A program made the translations under genes and the position numbers. The notes under the pieces are model-generated. The model was given only the letters and a program-made list of their open reading frames with translations. It did no database searches and had not been told where the DNA came from. A stretch of 22,415 nt of DNA, taken from contig CAXNAD020000285.1 in assembly GCA_964200185.2 (NCBI GenBank), positions 1-22,415 on the forward strand, read 5' to 3'. Positions 1 through 11,532 of the stretch are shown here, piece after piece (the stretch's first letter is position 1; every line of letters starts with the position of its first letter). The DNA is from Choristocarpus tenellus KU-1152. Lineage: Eukaryota; Phaeophyceae.

Positions 1-185
1 CTCACTCGGTACCACGGTATAACGGTATATGGCATACGGCAATAACGGTATAATAACAGACAAACATGCATTGAATATTATATACACACATCGTATATCG
101 TATATATTTAGTTGACCGTTTTCTGTGCAAGGATTTTCGAAATTGGTGTTCATCTCACCTTTGCAAAGGCGAGGTGAAGCTCTAG
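1..185. other. 5' flank of the PNUTS-like gene
   Basis: This is an AT-rich, non-coding flank. The first 55 bases repeat the octamer ACGGTATA three times, which gives a periodic look. An in-frame TAG sits directly before the ATG at 186, so the first coding exon cannot extend upstream without a splice. The tail of this stretch (AGCTCTAG) could itself be read as a weak acceptor. No convincing TATA box or initiator can be picked out. Confidence 0.4.
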
Positions 186-3100
186 ATGAGAAAGGGGAGT
201 AAAGCAGACATCGATGTCACACCTGATGAAGCTGAGATGAAACTCGTTGGACTACTGGACAGCGATGGTGGACTGGCGGTGGTAAGCTTCACTGAGTATA
301 ACATGAGTGAAACAGTATGTGGAGTTTGGTCTAGTTCTGTTACTAGAGTATCCATGTTATTCCCCAACCATGTCAATCGAACCCGGAACAGGTGGGCCAC
401 GTTGAGCCATTCATGCTACTTATGGTAAAGGCGGCTGCAGTTGAGAAACGAGCCCTCTTCCTTACCGTCATACTGGCTACTGTTCACTCAGCTTGCCTTA
501 TCCGCTTCGTGGATTTGGGAGGGCTCAAGGTGCAATGTAAAAGTATCTGGAATTTATCATCATCTGGAAGGGCCTCGGTGGTTGAAAAAACTATCACTTC
601 GAGTAGATCTAGAGAGTTGTGTGGATTCAGCTTAAGGCAAACTTCTTGAGAATGCCCAAGCGAATGCCTACTAAATCGATGGTTTCACGATATTAGCGTC
701 ATGTTAGTATAACCACGTCGCCAGACAAGGAGCTAATCTGTCGAGTGGTCAACACACAGCCTTTTCCGTAGTGGCTCGTCTGGGTAAGAGACACGCAAGA
801 GGAAACGGACTGCAACCGATGGCCCAGCAACAATATGGGTCTGGTTGATAAACGGAGATTTGTACCTGGTAGACTTCTCACTTCTGAACATATGGAAGAG
901 ACAACCAACAACAAACGTTCTTGCTTCTATTTAGCAGGTTTTGAAACACTGGATCAAGGATGCTGCGGAAAATGGCCGTGCAGAGCTCCTGCATCTAACA
1001 CTTGATGCCGTCAAAGATCTACCGGTTGGTACCACCTTTCTGTTTTTCGATTCAATTGTCTAAGTACCTTGATTGATGACCCAATGAGATGTGATGTAAT
1101 GGTGATGCTGCCAGTAAAGCGGGGAATTTGACCGCTTGATCACTTCACTGTTACCAGGTAACAGAAGAAGCTGTACGCGGAAGCGAAATCGGCAAGACCA
1201 TCAAGAAACTAAAGCGAGGAGATAGACCAGATCTGGGAGTCGTGACTTCAGTAGACGCTATCATTGCTCGATGGACAACAGTCATGCAGTACAATACTAA
1301 AGGTTTGCCCTCTCCAAGCAGCAATGTTGCGATCCAGACTTTTTTTAGTTGTGTACAGGTAGATGGCTGCATGCTGAAAGTTTTGTTGGCGAAAAGGGCG
1401 ACTTTTCACAAACCTTTTGACCAATTTCTGGGTTTGTAGTGTTCCAGTCAAACTCACCTTCCAGTGGATAGATACAGGTACCAGGTTTCTTTTAGATCTG
1501 TTGGGTCACCCAGACATGAACTCTTTGCGCCTTCACGACACAAGTTTTCCCTGTGGTGTACTGAAGAGATAACTTTCTCACTTCCTGCCACAGGACCTAC
1601 TGGTACACCCCACAATACTAGGTGTAAATGCTAGTGTGGCATATACCTATACATTGATATTGCACCATGTGGATCCTAACATAATATTAAGATTGCAGTA
1701 AGGAAAACTTTGTGATTATGGGATTAACACAACCCCAAACTGGAAAATGTTTGCAATGAACACAATTGGATGAAGGATGAGCCATGTGTCAAAGATAATT
1801 ATTCAAAATCGTAAAAGAAATTGTTGTAAATGTACTTGAATTTTTCCACGGGAGAATCAGGAAAACGTCAAGAGCCTTGTGGACAGAGGAGCAGTGGTTC
1901 TTGTTTGGTTCTTATTTTATGGTTTTTGAAAACCAGGCCTCACATTGTAGTTTGTTGTTTGAGGGCAGTTCCAGTGATGTGTTCAAGAATCAGGAGGGAA
2001 GTCAATAAAGTGTTGAAAGATGGTACATTCTACCTGCCATGGAACAATAACAAAAGGTATTGGCAAACGTAGGTGTAAATGTTGGCCACTATTGGAGGGT
2101 CTAACCCAAAGTTGAAAAAGTACAATGTTGTTTTTATGGATCAGCTGGGTGTTATCACAAGCTAAGGGTTCTGAAGCCATCTGACCACCTATCCCGAGCA
2201 TTCCTCAGAGGATAAGTATGCCTAACCTTTCCATGGTTGTGAGTATAGATCCGTATTGGCTAGCACTGAAATCACTGAAATCACTGAAATCTGACCATAA
2301 AAATACAGCAACTTTTCATAGCCGGTTCCACTAACATGTGAATTTGCACTGGTGAAATCTCTGCTCATTCTTGTAAAGGCATGTGCAGATATTCTTTCCT
2401 TTCAATTTGTGCATATTTTTGTGTTCCCAAAGGGTGACCTAATTGTCTCCTACATAAGTCTTGTGTTGTATTTCATCTGCCTGACTTCTGTCATTCTACA
2501 TGACACTGCAATACCTCATGGGGTGTTTGGTCTGATAATTGGAGCTTGCAGTGGCAAAGGAAGCTGGAAAGGGATCTGAAAGCAACTTTGGAGCTTTTTC
2601 CGAACATGTTGAGCGGGATGAACAGTCCTCTTTACTTGGCAGAGAATACAGAAGTAGACCTTGTGTTGTTGGGCCTGCGCAAGATACCATGGATCATGTG
2701 GATGAAGGTATTGATATGGACCGTGCAGGGATGCGTCATGGCCTAGACCAGGATCTCTGTACAGATGAGGTGATCAACTCAAAACTCAGTAAGCAGGCCT
2801 TGGACCTATTCTGTTAGGATGCACACTTTTTACACACTTGGAAGAGGTTGCAGTGAGCTTTACATCCTTTTTTTTCTGTCTCTGCTATGCTGATTACTCT
2901 TTTGGGGGCACTTTCTTATGTCCCAAGAATATGTTTGACTACCCGTCCTAGGAGTTGAAAAAAATGATGTGTGCAAGCTAATTTTAGCTGGTTTTGAGCT
3001 CATGGATGCACTTTTGCAATTTGCACACCTTGGAAAAGGTAACTCTCAACACTAACATTGCCCTACACTGTAGAACACTAGTTATGAAGCATTTGAGTGT

Positions 3101-6100
3101 AACACTTGTGGAGTTTGATGTACAATATCTGTCCCAGGTAAAACCTAAAACCATTTCATGTCCTACATCTCTGTGTCCAGGACAATGATTGGGGTCATTT
3201 GCTCTGCATCTTCTGCTATTTGGGATAATGCATGAGTCTATTTGCAAAATATAAAGTATCATCTGTCACCAGACATGTATATAGGCCGTGTCCCCATTTT
3301 GCTTCAGGTTGTTCGTTTTCTTGAAAATGCTTGATTGTTTATAGCACTGCAAGGTGAAGTTATCTTGTATGCATGAATTTGGTTGTCCAAGGCTTGAAAA
3401 TGTATTGTCTGGAAGTGCACTGCAGTACATAAAAAAAAAAAATGTCATAGATTTTGTTGAGACCATGCCTTGATACCTTTGATGGATACAATGTGCAGGT
3501 AACGCTTGAGTCCATCAATATCACAATTGAGACTATTCATATTGTGTACTCCAATAGTGTACTTCAAGTTGACTTTATTAACACAATACATGTAACTTTT
3601 GAAAGTTGTAAGTCGATTTTTCTTTTTTTTAGTGCTTTTTGTTTCTTTGCAAGTTTTATTTTTATTTTTATTTTGGAAAATAGCAGTCACAAGTCTCAAC
3701 CTGATTGTCTTCTGGATCCAACAATGTCCCTTCCAATGCCAGCATGTGAGATGTGGAACGTAGTGCCATGCTGAACTGATGAACAATTTATGTGTTAATA
3801 TGTCCTACACTGATGATTTTCTGCTTTTCCATACTCCCGCACTCTCCTCACCTCTGCATTGCGTTTATGGGCTCTTAATCTACTATAGGGTCTTTGTTTG
3901 TCAAACGTTTGTGATGTAGTATTTGAACATGAGGTAAGGAGATGCTGTGCCAATACACATGAATGTTGTCAGACTCCACCCCAACCCTTTCAGTGTAACA
4001 TGCCCCTATCTCCCTCAGTACATGTAGTTGCTCAAAATTGCCTCTCTTTTTCACGGCATAATGTAACTCACCAAATATCATCGCAAAGCTTTTTTAATGC
4101 TATGGAAAATTCCAGCCACGTCAACTAATGAACCCACTACTTTTCAGGTGCGACTGGGATACTCAGCATCTGACAGGGGTGGGGACACCAGCGGCTCTGA
4201 GGGAGGTGAGGCGCAGTAATGAATACCAGACCAATGAGTGCATTTATGTTAGTGCTAAGGAATTGCATACCCACTACTTTGCATGATGAAGACACAAGAT
4301 TTTGGAAGCAAAGCACCATGCAAAGTTTGAGGGAAGTTGATCTGCTTTGGTTTTATCAGTAGGTTATAGGACTTTGAGGGTAGCTGTTGATGATACCTTA
4401 TTTCATCAACTACTATTACACTGCAGTGTTGCTCAGCAGACCATAATTTTCCTGTGTCATGGAGGATTAGTATTGCCCAATTTTCTGCCAGCCACCTAAG
4501 ACACCATCTTTATCACTGCTGCTGTCACATATTACTGTTGGCATTTCAACTTGTTGAAAGCAGGTGAACGGACAAGTGGACTGGGTAATGGGTCTTCTTT
4601 GTCACTACTGGTGATGGGTGAGAATGGTGGTGGCCCCATGGATGTGGTCAACCGCGTCAACCAACAGGACTTGTTGGGAGACATTCTGGCAGGCGGGAAA
4701 CTTGATGGTGAGATGGACACCGGGGATATATGAATGATGACTTTGCTACTTGTGACACTTTGGTTCCCAACACCTTACCTGGTGGAGATGTCATAATCTT
4801 GAGTCCGTCTCCAATGCATCAATGCAGGTGTCCCTTGAAATGCTAATTGGTATTACGTAATCCAAATTTGTCTATATATGCAGTTGCATTTTGAGTTTAT
4901 TGAGGTTGGTAATTGTGCATCATGCTCAAGTGGATTTGAAAGCATGCATTGGTTTGGAGAAATCACATTGCGTCAATGATTTACCAAAAATATCTTATTA
5001 AACTGCCCTATACAAACGTTACTGGGTCAAATCGTAGTGTTTCAGACGCATTGATTCAATTGAATCAAAACAATCAACACTGAGATCATATATATGGTTT
5101 GAATAGTCAGTCATTTGTTCCCAAATGCTACTACTGAGATTATTTTATTGATTTGGAGTGTGTGGAGGTACCAAAGGGGCATCTCTCACCAACTCAATCA
5201 AGTCAGTTGATCACTTCTTTGAGCTTTGTGTGTGCCCAGGGGTACTATGAGGACAAAGTGTTGATGTGAGTACCTAGTTATTGATGATGAATATGATGTC
5301 AACCCATCTACCAGATGTGCCCTCCCACATGTGGAGAATGATGGCAAGGAAGACTAAGGGTCGGATGAAATTGAGCAGAAATGTCCAGAGACTGACGTGA
5401 CCAAGAGATGTTAAGTTTGCCGTAACCATAACCATAACCAGAGTAGGTTCTATTCATAGATATTCCTGCTTTTCATGAACTCAAAAAACGAAAAACTTAA
5501 TATAATCAGTTGGTTGCGATGTCATTTTTTCCTCCTTATTTCTCCTAATCTCAATCCCAGAGAAAATTCTGACTTTTTTTCAATGAGGAGAGAATGCCTA
5601 CTAATATGGGCATTTGCTTGATCTCTGTCAAGAATATCAGGAAGCTGCTGAGATCCATGAAACCGTTAGAGCCATCACCCCTCTTCAGGTAGAAGCAAAA
5701 GAGTCTATTGAATGTTTGTGTGCTGCAGAGATACCGGCTGAATTAAACATCCACTTTGGCATGAGGAAGAAGATGAGAACCATTAGTTGAAAATTGAGTG
5801 CCTGCAACCAAGAAGATGCAAGTAGAAGCAAGCCCTGACTACATGGCTAGACCCCAGGACCAAAACCCTGTATGGGATTACAGAGGACAAGTATGTAGAT
5901 AATTGGAGGCAGGTGGAGTTGGAACTTGCAGACATCCTGGAGGTGGAGCACAAAGCATGGGCAGAGGTTGTTCCAGTTGTAGAGCCCAGCCCAATACCGT
6001 GTTGAGAGGATAGCCCCACCAAAAGAACCAAGAGGGGTTTGCAAGAGCTTACCTTCCAATCTGTGGTGTGCTTCTTCTGCTGATGATGGGGCTGTGGAAG

Positions 6101-9100
6101 TCAATACTATGGAGCATATGCAGGAGGCAGCACATGTGCAGTGGAACTCAAAACAGCTGATGAATGTGGAGTTTACTAAAGCTTCTGAAGTGATGGAGGG
6201 ATAGGGCTTCAATCTTCCTGCACCAGACCAAACTTGCCTTGTGTATTCTGGGCGTTCCTGCTAGGCATATAAACTTTGAGAAAATGTTCTCAACATGCAA
6301 TGTTGCCACCTAGAAACGAGACAAGCAAGACCCAGATAATATCCAGCTCCTTGTCTACCTGCGTAGCATCTGACTGGAGGTGGATACATGAGAGGCTGTT
6401 TAGGTTGGCAACAAGCAGTTATCTTCTGAAGAGTATAGTCACAGTAGCAGTGTGTAGCCACAAACACTTGAAGTATGGTTACAAGCATACAGTATTACAA
6501 ATAAAGCTCTTCTTGACAGCTAATGCATCACCCAGCTATTCTTCCACAAGTCATGTATATGAAAGTTTCTGAGGTAGCACGAGGTGGCGTGTCCTGTACT
6601 GGGGAAAGAGCATGCATATATGAGTACCCTTAAAAGATTAGACACTCAACAGGGCACCTCACCAGTCAGGGGACCACACAGTGTATCTATTACATATATT
6701 TTTTGCAATTTATAATTTCCAGATCCAAAGTGAGGAAGCCCAAAGTGTCAATTTCATTAGGTTCTGTAACATTGCTTAGGCTTTTTTTAACACATCTCCC
6801 TTGGATGTTATCATCTAAAAAGTATTATGTTGCTATCTGTAAAAGTATCTGTAATTTCTAAGATTTGTTGGACTTTCTTGCATGGTGTGCTTCATGCATA
6901 CTATGAATACAATTGAGTACATAAAAAAGAATTCCATCAAATTAGGTTATATCTACCAGGTCTTCCAATTCACAACACGATGCATGTCTCTACATTAGAG
7001 GCACTAACAGAGCATGAAGTGGATGTGAACAATAGTATGTACTTCATGTCAACTAGGATTAGTATGTGATGCAATTTGTGTGAACTAACCTTAAATCTTC
7101 TCAGTAGGACAATGTTTAACTTTACTGCCCTGCAAACATTCTCAGGTTCCTGTATCAGATTATCCAGGGAACCCAAGGAACAACGCCCCTCAGGGTCAGC
7201 CCCTCCTTTCCTCAGTGTTGGAGAAAATGTTGGGATGCTAGGAGTGGCTGCAGATGGGACCAGTTTCGGTGGACACACAGGTTCTAGTGGAAGAGGATTG
7301 AGGTTGGGCAGTTGGGCAAAGGCTGATGGAGAAGGTAATTGAGATGTACAGTCATAGCGGTAGGTTAAATGATTCAAAATTGAAGGTGTGAAGTTTTTTT
7401 TGTGGTGTAATTACAAGTTAGTGAGTGGGCAGAGACTGAGAGTGTCAGCATTATGAAGGGGGAATTGGACCAGCTTTAGGAGGTAGAGGGGGAGTTTGTG
7501 TCTCTATGATTGGGATTGTGGGCATTAGATCTGGTTGAGGGGCCCGTGGTTGGTGAACACTTTCAAGCTGTATTGTTCCGCGGTCTTCACCTTAAGTATA
7601 CCTTAAGTATAGCATTAGCCAAAAAGATGGTACAAGGGTTTTGAACAGGGACTCAAGTAGGCACAGTATTCATGACAGGTTGCCCTTTCAGAGAAACTCC
7701 CTTGCCTCTTGCATGATACTTGACATCACCAGATAGAAAGGATGAGCATGACATTGCTCATTTGTCAGTGGGGTCTAAGCGACGATGCCAATCTGAGTGG
7801 GACCATTTGAGGGAGCTCCCAAGCCAATGTTCCAGGTATTCATTATTGGCAGAGGGTGGTGAAGGAATGTATAGCACATGGATTGATGGGACAGAGCCAG
7901 GCCAAGAGGAAAATCTGGACGACCTGGATAGCATGGCATATGTTGATCACCATGAGAAATGCAGTGATGGAAGTGTCCTACCAATGATCGAGAGTTTCTC
8001 AGCAACTCTTCACTCAGAAATTAATCGAAGTGCCCGGTCAATACGGCGGATAAAGTGGGCTGACAGTGAGGGTAACCAGCTCCGGCAGGTGAACTCATTT
8101 CTAATAAAGTTCTTCACTTTAGTGACTATCCCACACCTGGTCAGAGGCACTAGACACGGCACTACTTTCATACAACCACTGTAACTAATTGTTGCACTCC
8201 AACTAATTCTGCTCCCTCTGTTCGTGCATGGCTTCTCATGCATTGAGTTATGTCATTCCCTGCTCTTTCCCTCCCCCTCCTCCCTTGAATAGTGTGATAA
8301 ACCCACCTTGGTGCTGCTCAGGAATGAAGCCTTGTTGTCTTGTTCTTGGCTGGCGCTTTTTTGGTATAGCAATAGATAGGGTGGTACAGATGTTCAATCT
8401 ATATGGTGCTTGCTGCATGGACTTTGAATAACTGAAAACAATTTTTTATGAAAAGAAGTGTGATGTCAACAGGATTCAAAACTGCAGAGTTCATGCAGGG
8501 AGTAGTAACCCCCACCAACCAGTGAGTCATGCAAATGGTTTCAACCTCAGGAATATATAAGCTATCTCATTCATGAAGTACATCAGCATGCATGATATTC
8601 CTGGGTACTCATTGAAGCTACAGTCAATCAGTTCAAGGACAAACGAGTAGATTACATACATAGTGGAGGTGTGATACTGAGATTATTGTAGAACACCTTG
8701 ATGTGATACAGGCATCCATCAATGCTACCTTCCTCTCTTTCTTGAACATGTATCCCCGAAAAGTAGGGGTCTGCTGTTGAATCTTGAACAACTGCCTTTT
8801 TCTTCTTATTATTTCTTTTTTTAGTCAAATTCTCCACTTCGTACACCTTACCCATCTCCCTTGACTCCTGATCACATGGCAGCGCACACTGCACTATTTC
8901 TACCCTTTGAACTAACTGCTGCACTACCCCTATTTGCACAGCCTGGTGTGTGCCTTGATTTTTTCCTGCGCGTTGAGTTCAGCCATCCCATCACTAGTTG
9001 GTCTGCCTCCTCCCTTCAATCCAGTGCATACTCATCCCTCTGTAATGAGTATTCGTAACCACAATCTATATCTTTCTGTATCCCTTTTTGTGGTCTTGTG

Positions 9101-10791
9101 CAGAATCTTACGTTGCAGGTGTACTTCCCTAATGTACAACTATCACATCTATCGAAAACAAAATTCCTTTGAAAAAATTGCCCTTGTCTGGGGTTGGAAC
9201 AAACAGGGATTCCCATAGACAAAATGCAGGCGTCCTACTACCACAGCAACATAGACAACCATGAAATACTAAGCACTGTGATATCTAGATTTGTGCAAGC
9301 ACTAGTTAATCTGGATATGACCAGGTAAGAACCGTTGTGCATTGTACTGTTGCTGTATATACGCAACACAGATTTGTGTCTTTGTCACTACTGAAGATGC
9401 TTCACGGGAGGACACTCTTGTGGGAAATTGTGGACAAGAGGCGTGGGAAGACTTGGCAAGAAGAGAACGGGAACAGGAGCGTGAGATGCTCAAAAGGGAG
9501 AGGTGAGAAAGTCTTGTGCTTTGGAGTCCAGAATTGTGTGTAGGAGCCTGATACAGTATGAAGCCTACTCAACTTGTTGAAGTACAACCAACCCACTCAC
9601 ACCTTGTCCTGGATACATGGGTCAATGGGGTAACCCACACACCCACTCTCCAAACTTGCAACATCCCAATCTAAGGTGACACCTCGGTGTACCACCTCTT
9701 TTTCTCTATATATATTCTTGTGTATTGTACATCATCAAGCCTTGGCCTGCCATTCCTCTTCAGAGGGAAGAGAGAACTCTACTGGATATGTTTTCCTGAA
9801 CAAGCTCCCGGTGTCCAGTCACCAGTCAGGCCTACCAAGAAGACGTTGATAGGCACAAAATTGAAATTACATAATATTATTTGCAGCTTTACTAGTGTCA
9901 GGGCATGGGTCACCCATGGTGGAATAATTGACACTGTATCATCCACACTATTGATACCTTTACTTTAAGGGTTTGTTCCAATATGTGATGCAGATACCTC
10001 CACTTCAGTTCACCCCCCTTTGAAGTGTGAAAAAGTGGAACGTATGAGGTTGACTAGTGCAATTTTGATGTCAGAGATGATTACCTAATAGCATTTTTTC
10101 CTTTCTCATTCGCAACTACCTCACCAACAGAGAGGAAACAGCTCGACTTCGAGCTAACGAACAACAAGCACAAAAGATGGCACTTCAGGGCATGGTACCC
10201 AACATGAAGTGGATTCACCCACGAATTTTGCAAACATTTCTTACACAACCTGAAGCAACTGGAGCCCTTGTGATGTCGAAGGAGAATGCATTTTTCAATG
10301 GAGGCTTGACTAATGAGGCCCAGTGCCAACAAGAGCGAACTCAGACAGCTCAAGAGGTGAGGGAATGAACGAAAAGCACTTGATTTCAAAACCTGCTTTT
10401 TTTCAGTGGGTCAGGTTTTTGTAGCATCAATTTCACAACATCCATGAGATTGAAACTGTGGTATCTGCCTGCTTGTGTTTTGTCACCGTTACCCCTTGAC
10501 CACTCTTGGTATCCCCATCTACATTCAGGGTTATATATCACCAGAGTGGTTCAATTGCAACTTGTTTTTCACATTGAGAGAGTGGTGTGTCGCTAATCCT
10601 GTGTAATCTGACTTTTTTTTAGCACAAACCCAGTCATATAAAAAGCAATTTGAAAATACATAAATATTGATATCCCATTTTTTTCTGTTGTACTGTAATT
10701 CGTAGTGATTTCTTGTTTTTCACAGCGCAACCTTTGTGCACAGGCATGCATCACTGGTCTCCATCACAGCCAATTATCACAGCAAGGGTGA
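186..10791 (+). CDS. PNUTS: PNUTS-like PP1 regulatory scaffold (TFIIS N-terminal domain plus RVxF motif), 11 exons
   Basis: Coding exons read 186-281, 938-1024, 1158-1302, 2552-2769, 4148-4205, 4564-4707, 7146-7334, 7733-8088, 9372-9502, 10131-10356 and 10726-10791. They total 1716 nt (571 aa), and every junction agrees in phase. Residues about 33-105 look like a TFIIS N-terminal (LW) bundle, with IGKTIKKL (72-79) and IIARW (96-100). A Gly/Ser-rich, presumably disordered stretch follows. Then come RIKW (418-421) with ADSEGNQLRQ, an Arg/Glu-rich helix (about 458-490), and MVPNMKWIHPRIL near 496-508 with a Gln/Glu/Arg-rich end. In PNUTS, an LW domain precedes an RVxF motif and a W-P-R-x-L segment, and the protein holds PP1 in a nuclear phosphatase complex acting on RNA polymerase II. 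That role is inferred here. The animal C-terminal CCCH zinc finger is absent. The exon 2/3 border has an alternative (donor at 1029, acceptor after 1164). The C-terminus may also be alternatively spliced. Other LW-domain proteins remain possible. Confidence 0.68.
938..1302 (+). other. TFIIS N-terminal (LW) domain, encoded by exons 2 and 3
   Basis: Exon 2 (938-1024) gives a helical segment beginning VLKHWIKDAAENGRAELLHL. Exon 3 (1158-1302) starts at V62 and supplies the second half, with the SEIGKTIKKL helix and the closing helix DAIIARWTTVMQ. An LPVT turn spanning the splice junction, a K/R-rich helix and a final I-I-x-x-W are characteristic of the LW fold found in TFIIS, Elongin A, IWS1, MED26 and PNUTS. 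The acceptor of exon 3 (TTACCAG) is good. The donor at 1025 (GTTGGT) is weak, and a nearby GTACCA at 1029 is an alternative that would change one or two residues only. Confidence 0.65.
1303..2551 (+). other. Intron 3 of the PNUTS-like gene
   Basis: This is a 1249-base intron, bounded by AAAG|GTTTGC and TTGCAG|TGGC, joining phase 1 to phase 1. I see no coding exon on either strand. The only structure found is a three-copy tandem of the 9-mer CACTGAAAT at 2264-2291. Confidence 0.5.
2264..2291 (+). repeat. 9-bp tandem repeat, three copies
   Basis: The unit CACTGAAAT occurs three times head to tail without mismatch, followed by one further C. It lies inside intron 3 of the PNUTS-like gene and is probably replication slippage. 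Confidence 0.85.
2770..4147 (+). other. Intron 4 of the PNUTS-like gene
   Basis: This 1378-base intron joins phase 0 to phase 0 (GATGAG|GTGATC to CTTTTCAG|GTGC). It is T-rich with several poly-T and poly-A runs (around 3431-3441, 3620-3630 and 3658-3675). No credible exon is visible. ATATAGGCCGTGTCCCC near 3279-3295 resembles one arm of the hairpin at the right end of the window, but the match is short. An earlier donor at 2708 would shorten exon 4 but would leave phase 1, which does not fit exon 5. Confidence 0.45.
4206..4563 (+). other. Intron 5 of the PNUTS-like gene
   Basis: This 358-base intron lies between GGAG|GTGAGG and AAAGCAG|GTGA, both phase 1. It is AT-rich and nothing further is recognised in it. 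Confidence 0.5.
4708..7145 (+). other. Intron 6 of the PNUTS-like gene, host of a transposon relic
   Basis: This is the largest intron of the gene (2438 bases), bounded by GATG|GTGAGA and ATTCTCAG|GTTC, phase 1 on both sides. Its middle third is a decayed hAT transposase, annotated separately. The left portion (4708-5600) and right portion (6450-7145) are AT-rich and show no coding exon. An in-frame TGA at 4732 means read-through past the donor would end the protein eight codons later. Confidence 0.5.
5640..6380 (+). pseudogene. Decayed hAT-family transposase (C-terminal half)
   Basis: Two blocks match the hAT superfamily on the same strand and in the right order. At about 5835-6004 the reading WLDPRTKTLYGITEDKY continues to an amphipathic VELELADILE helix, which fits the conserved L-D-P-R-x-K segment before the dimerisation domain. 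At about 6240-6371 the readings GVPARHINFEKMFSTC and KRDKQDPDNIQLLVYLRS reproduce the C-terminal dimerisation block (I-P-A-x-x-x-x-x-E-R-x-F-S, then K-R, then a leucine-rich helix). The two blocks are in different frames. Stops interrupt both (for example the TAG between NVAT and KRDK, and the TGA near 6004), so the copy cannot make protein. I could not find the N-terminal BED finger, terminal inverted repeats or target duplication, so element borders are unknown. It sits inside intron 6 of the PNUTS-like gene in the same orientation. Confidence 0.7.
7335..7732 (+). other. Intron 7 of the PNUTS-like gene
   Basis: This 398-base intron joins phase 1 to phase 1 (GAAG|GTAATT to CATCACCAG|ATAG). 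It carries a duplicated 11-mer at 7590-7611. Nothing else is recognised. Confidence 0.5.
7590..7611 (+). repeat. 11-bp tandem duplication
   Basis: CCTTAAGTATA is repeated twice without a gap, inside intron 7. Each copy contains the palindrome CTTAAG. It is most likely a small duplication of no known role. Confidence 0.85.
8044..8088 (+). other. RVxF-class PP1-docking motif
   Basis: Codons at 8044-8058 read R-R-I-K-W, followed by ADSEGNQLRQ up to the donor at 8089. The motif satisfies the PP1-docking consensus [K/R]-[V/I]-x-[F/W]. A Trp at the last position followed by an acidic and Gly-containing stretch recalls the PP1 site of PNUTS. Exon 9 continues in phase with a beta-like run (ICVFVTTED), also as expected from PNUTS. 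Docking to PP1 is inferred, not shown. Confidence 0.62.
8089..9371 (+). other. Intron 8 of the PNUTS-like gene
   Basis: This is a 1283-base intron, phase 0 on both sides (CGGCAG|GTGAAC to GCAACACAG|ATTT). The acceptor at 9371 was chosen over the nearby GAAG at 9396 because only the former restores the frame. Open frames within it on both strands lack supporting splice sites and look random. Confidence 0.45.
9503..10130 (+). other. Intron 9 of the PNUTS-like gene
   Basis: This 628-base intron is bounded by GGGAGAG|GTGAGA and CACCAACAG|AGAG. It splits an Arg codon in the charged helix (LKRER joined to EETARLR). No other feature is seen. Confidence 0.55.
10357..10725 (+). other. Intron 10 of the PNUTS-like gene
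   Basis: This 369-base intron is bounded by CAAGAG|GTGAGG and a strong pyrimidine-rich acceptor, TTGTTTTTCACAG|CGC. The phase is 0 on both sides. No other feature is seen. Confidence 0.55.
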
Positions 10792-11532
10792 AAGTTTGTG
10801 AATGATTATTAAAAAAGAGGGAGAGATGCAGAGAATTCCCATTGCTGCTTTTGCTGTCTTCCTCCTTGAACTGTAATAATATGGAGATTTTTACCACAGT
10901 TGAATATAGTATCACACATTATTATTGTAAGCACGTCTTCAACTGTTTCACAAAGAGAAAGAAGTACTGAACGGTCTTGGAATTATATTTTTTCTTTACC
11001 TTCCTTCTTGGAACACACCAAAAAAGCACACACTAACTCAGTGATGTCACTACAAAAAGTGCAACAGAAATTCTGAAGTAGAGTCAGGGTCACATTCTTG
11101 GTGCTGACATGCACACTCTCTCCATGGGACGAAAAACAGCCACACCCACACAGTAGTAGTAGTTGGGGCAATGAACATGTATTCAGGATAAGTATGATTA
11201 TTTCAGCACAATATAAAAAAGAAGAAACAAAAATGTGTCACATCTTGCAACGGTTCACTAAAGTACTGGATTGTATACAAGTGGAATATAGGCCTTTGAT
11301 TCATTGATCAACTACTCATGAATTCTCTTCTGCACACTGTCATTTACCTCTACTACCAGGCCTTGTGTATTGGGTACAATTGTACACCGGCTGAGCCTTT
11401 AGATATACATTCTTGCTCAAACCAAGCAAACGAACCAGAGAAACTACTTTTTGAGGCAAGACCTGGTCATCGGAACATGACACTGGAGGACAGAAGAGGC
11501 AGAAAGTTTGGTTCCTACTAGCTTTGACACAG

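Noticed and set aside
3445-3786. Overlapping ORFs of 106 (plus) and 113 (minus) codons
   Set aside because: They lie in a T-rich/A-rich intron with low-complexity runs and have no splice context or domain.
5783-6212. Minus-strand ORFs of 82 and 121 codons
   Set aside because: They are antisense to the hAT transposase relic, whose conserved motifs read on the plus strand.
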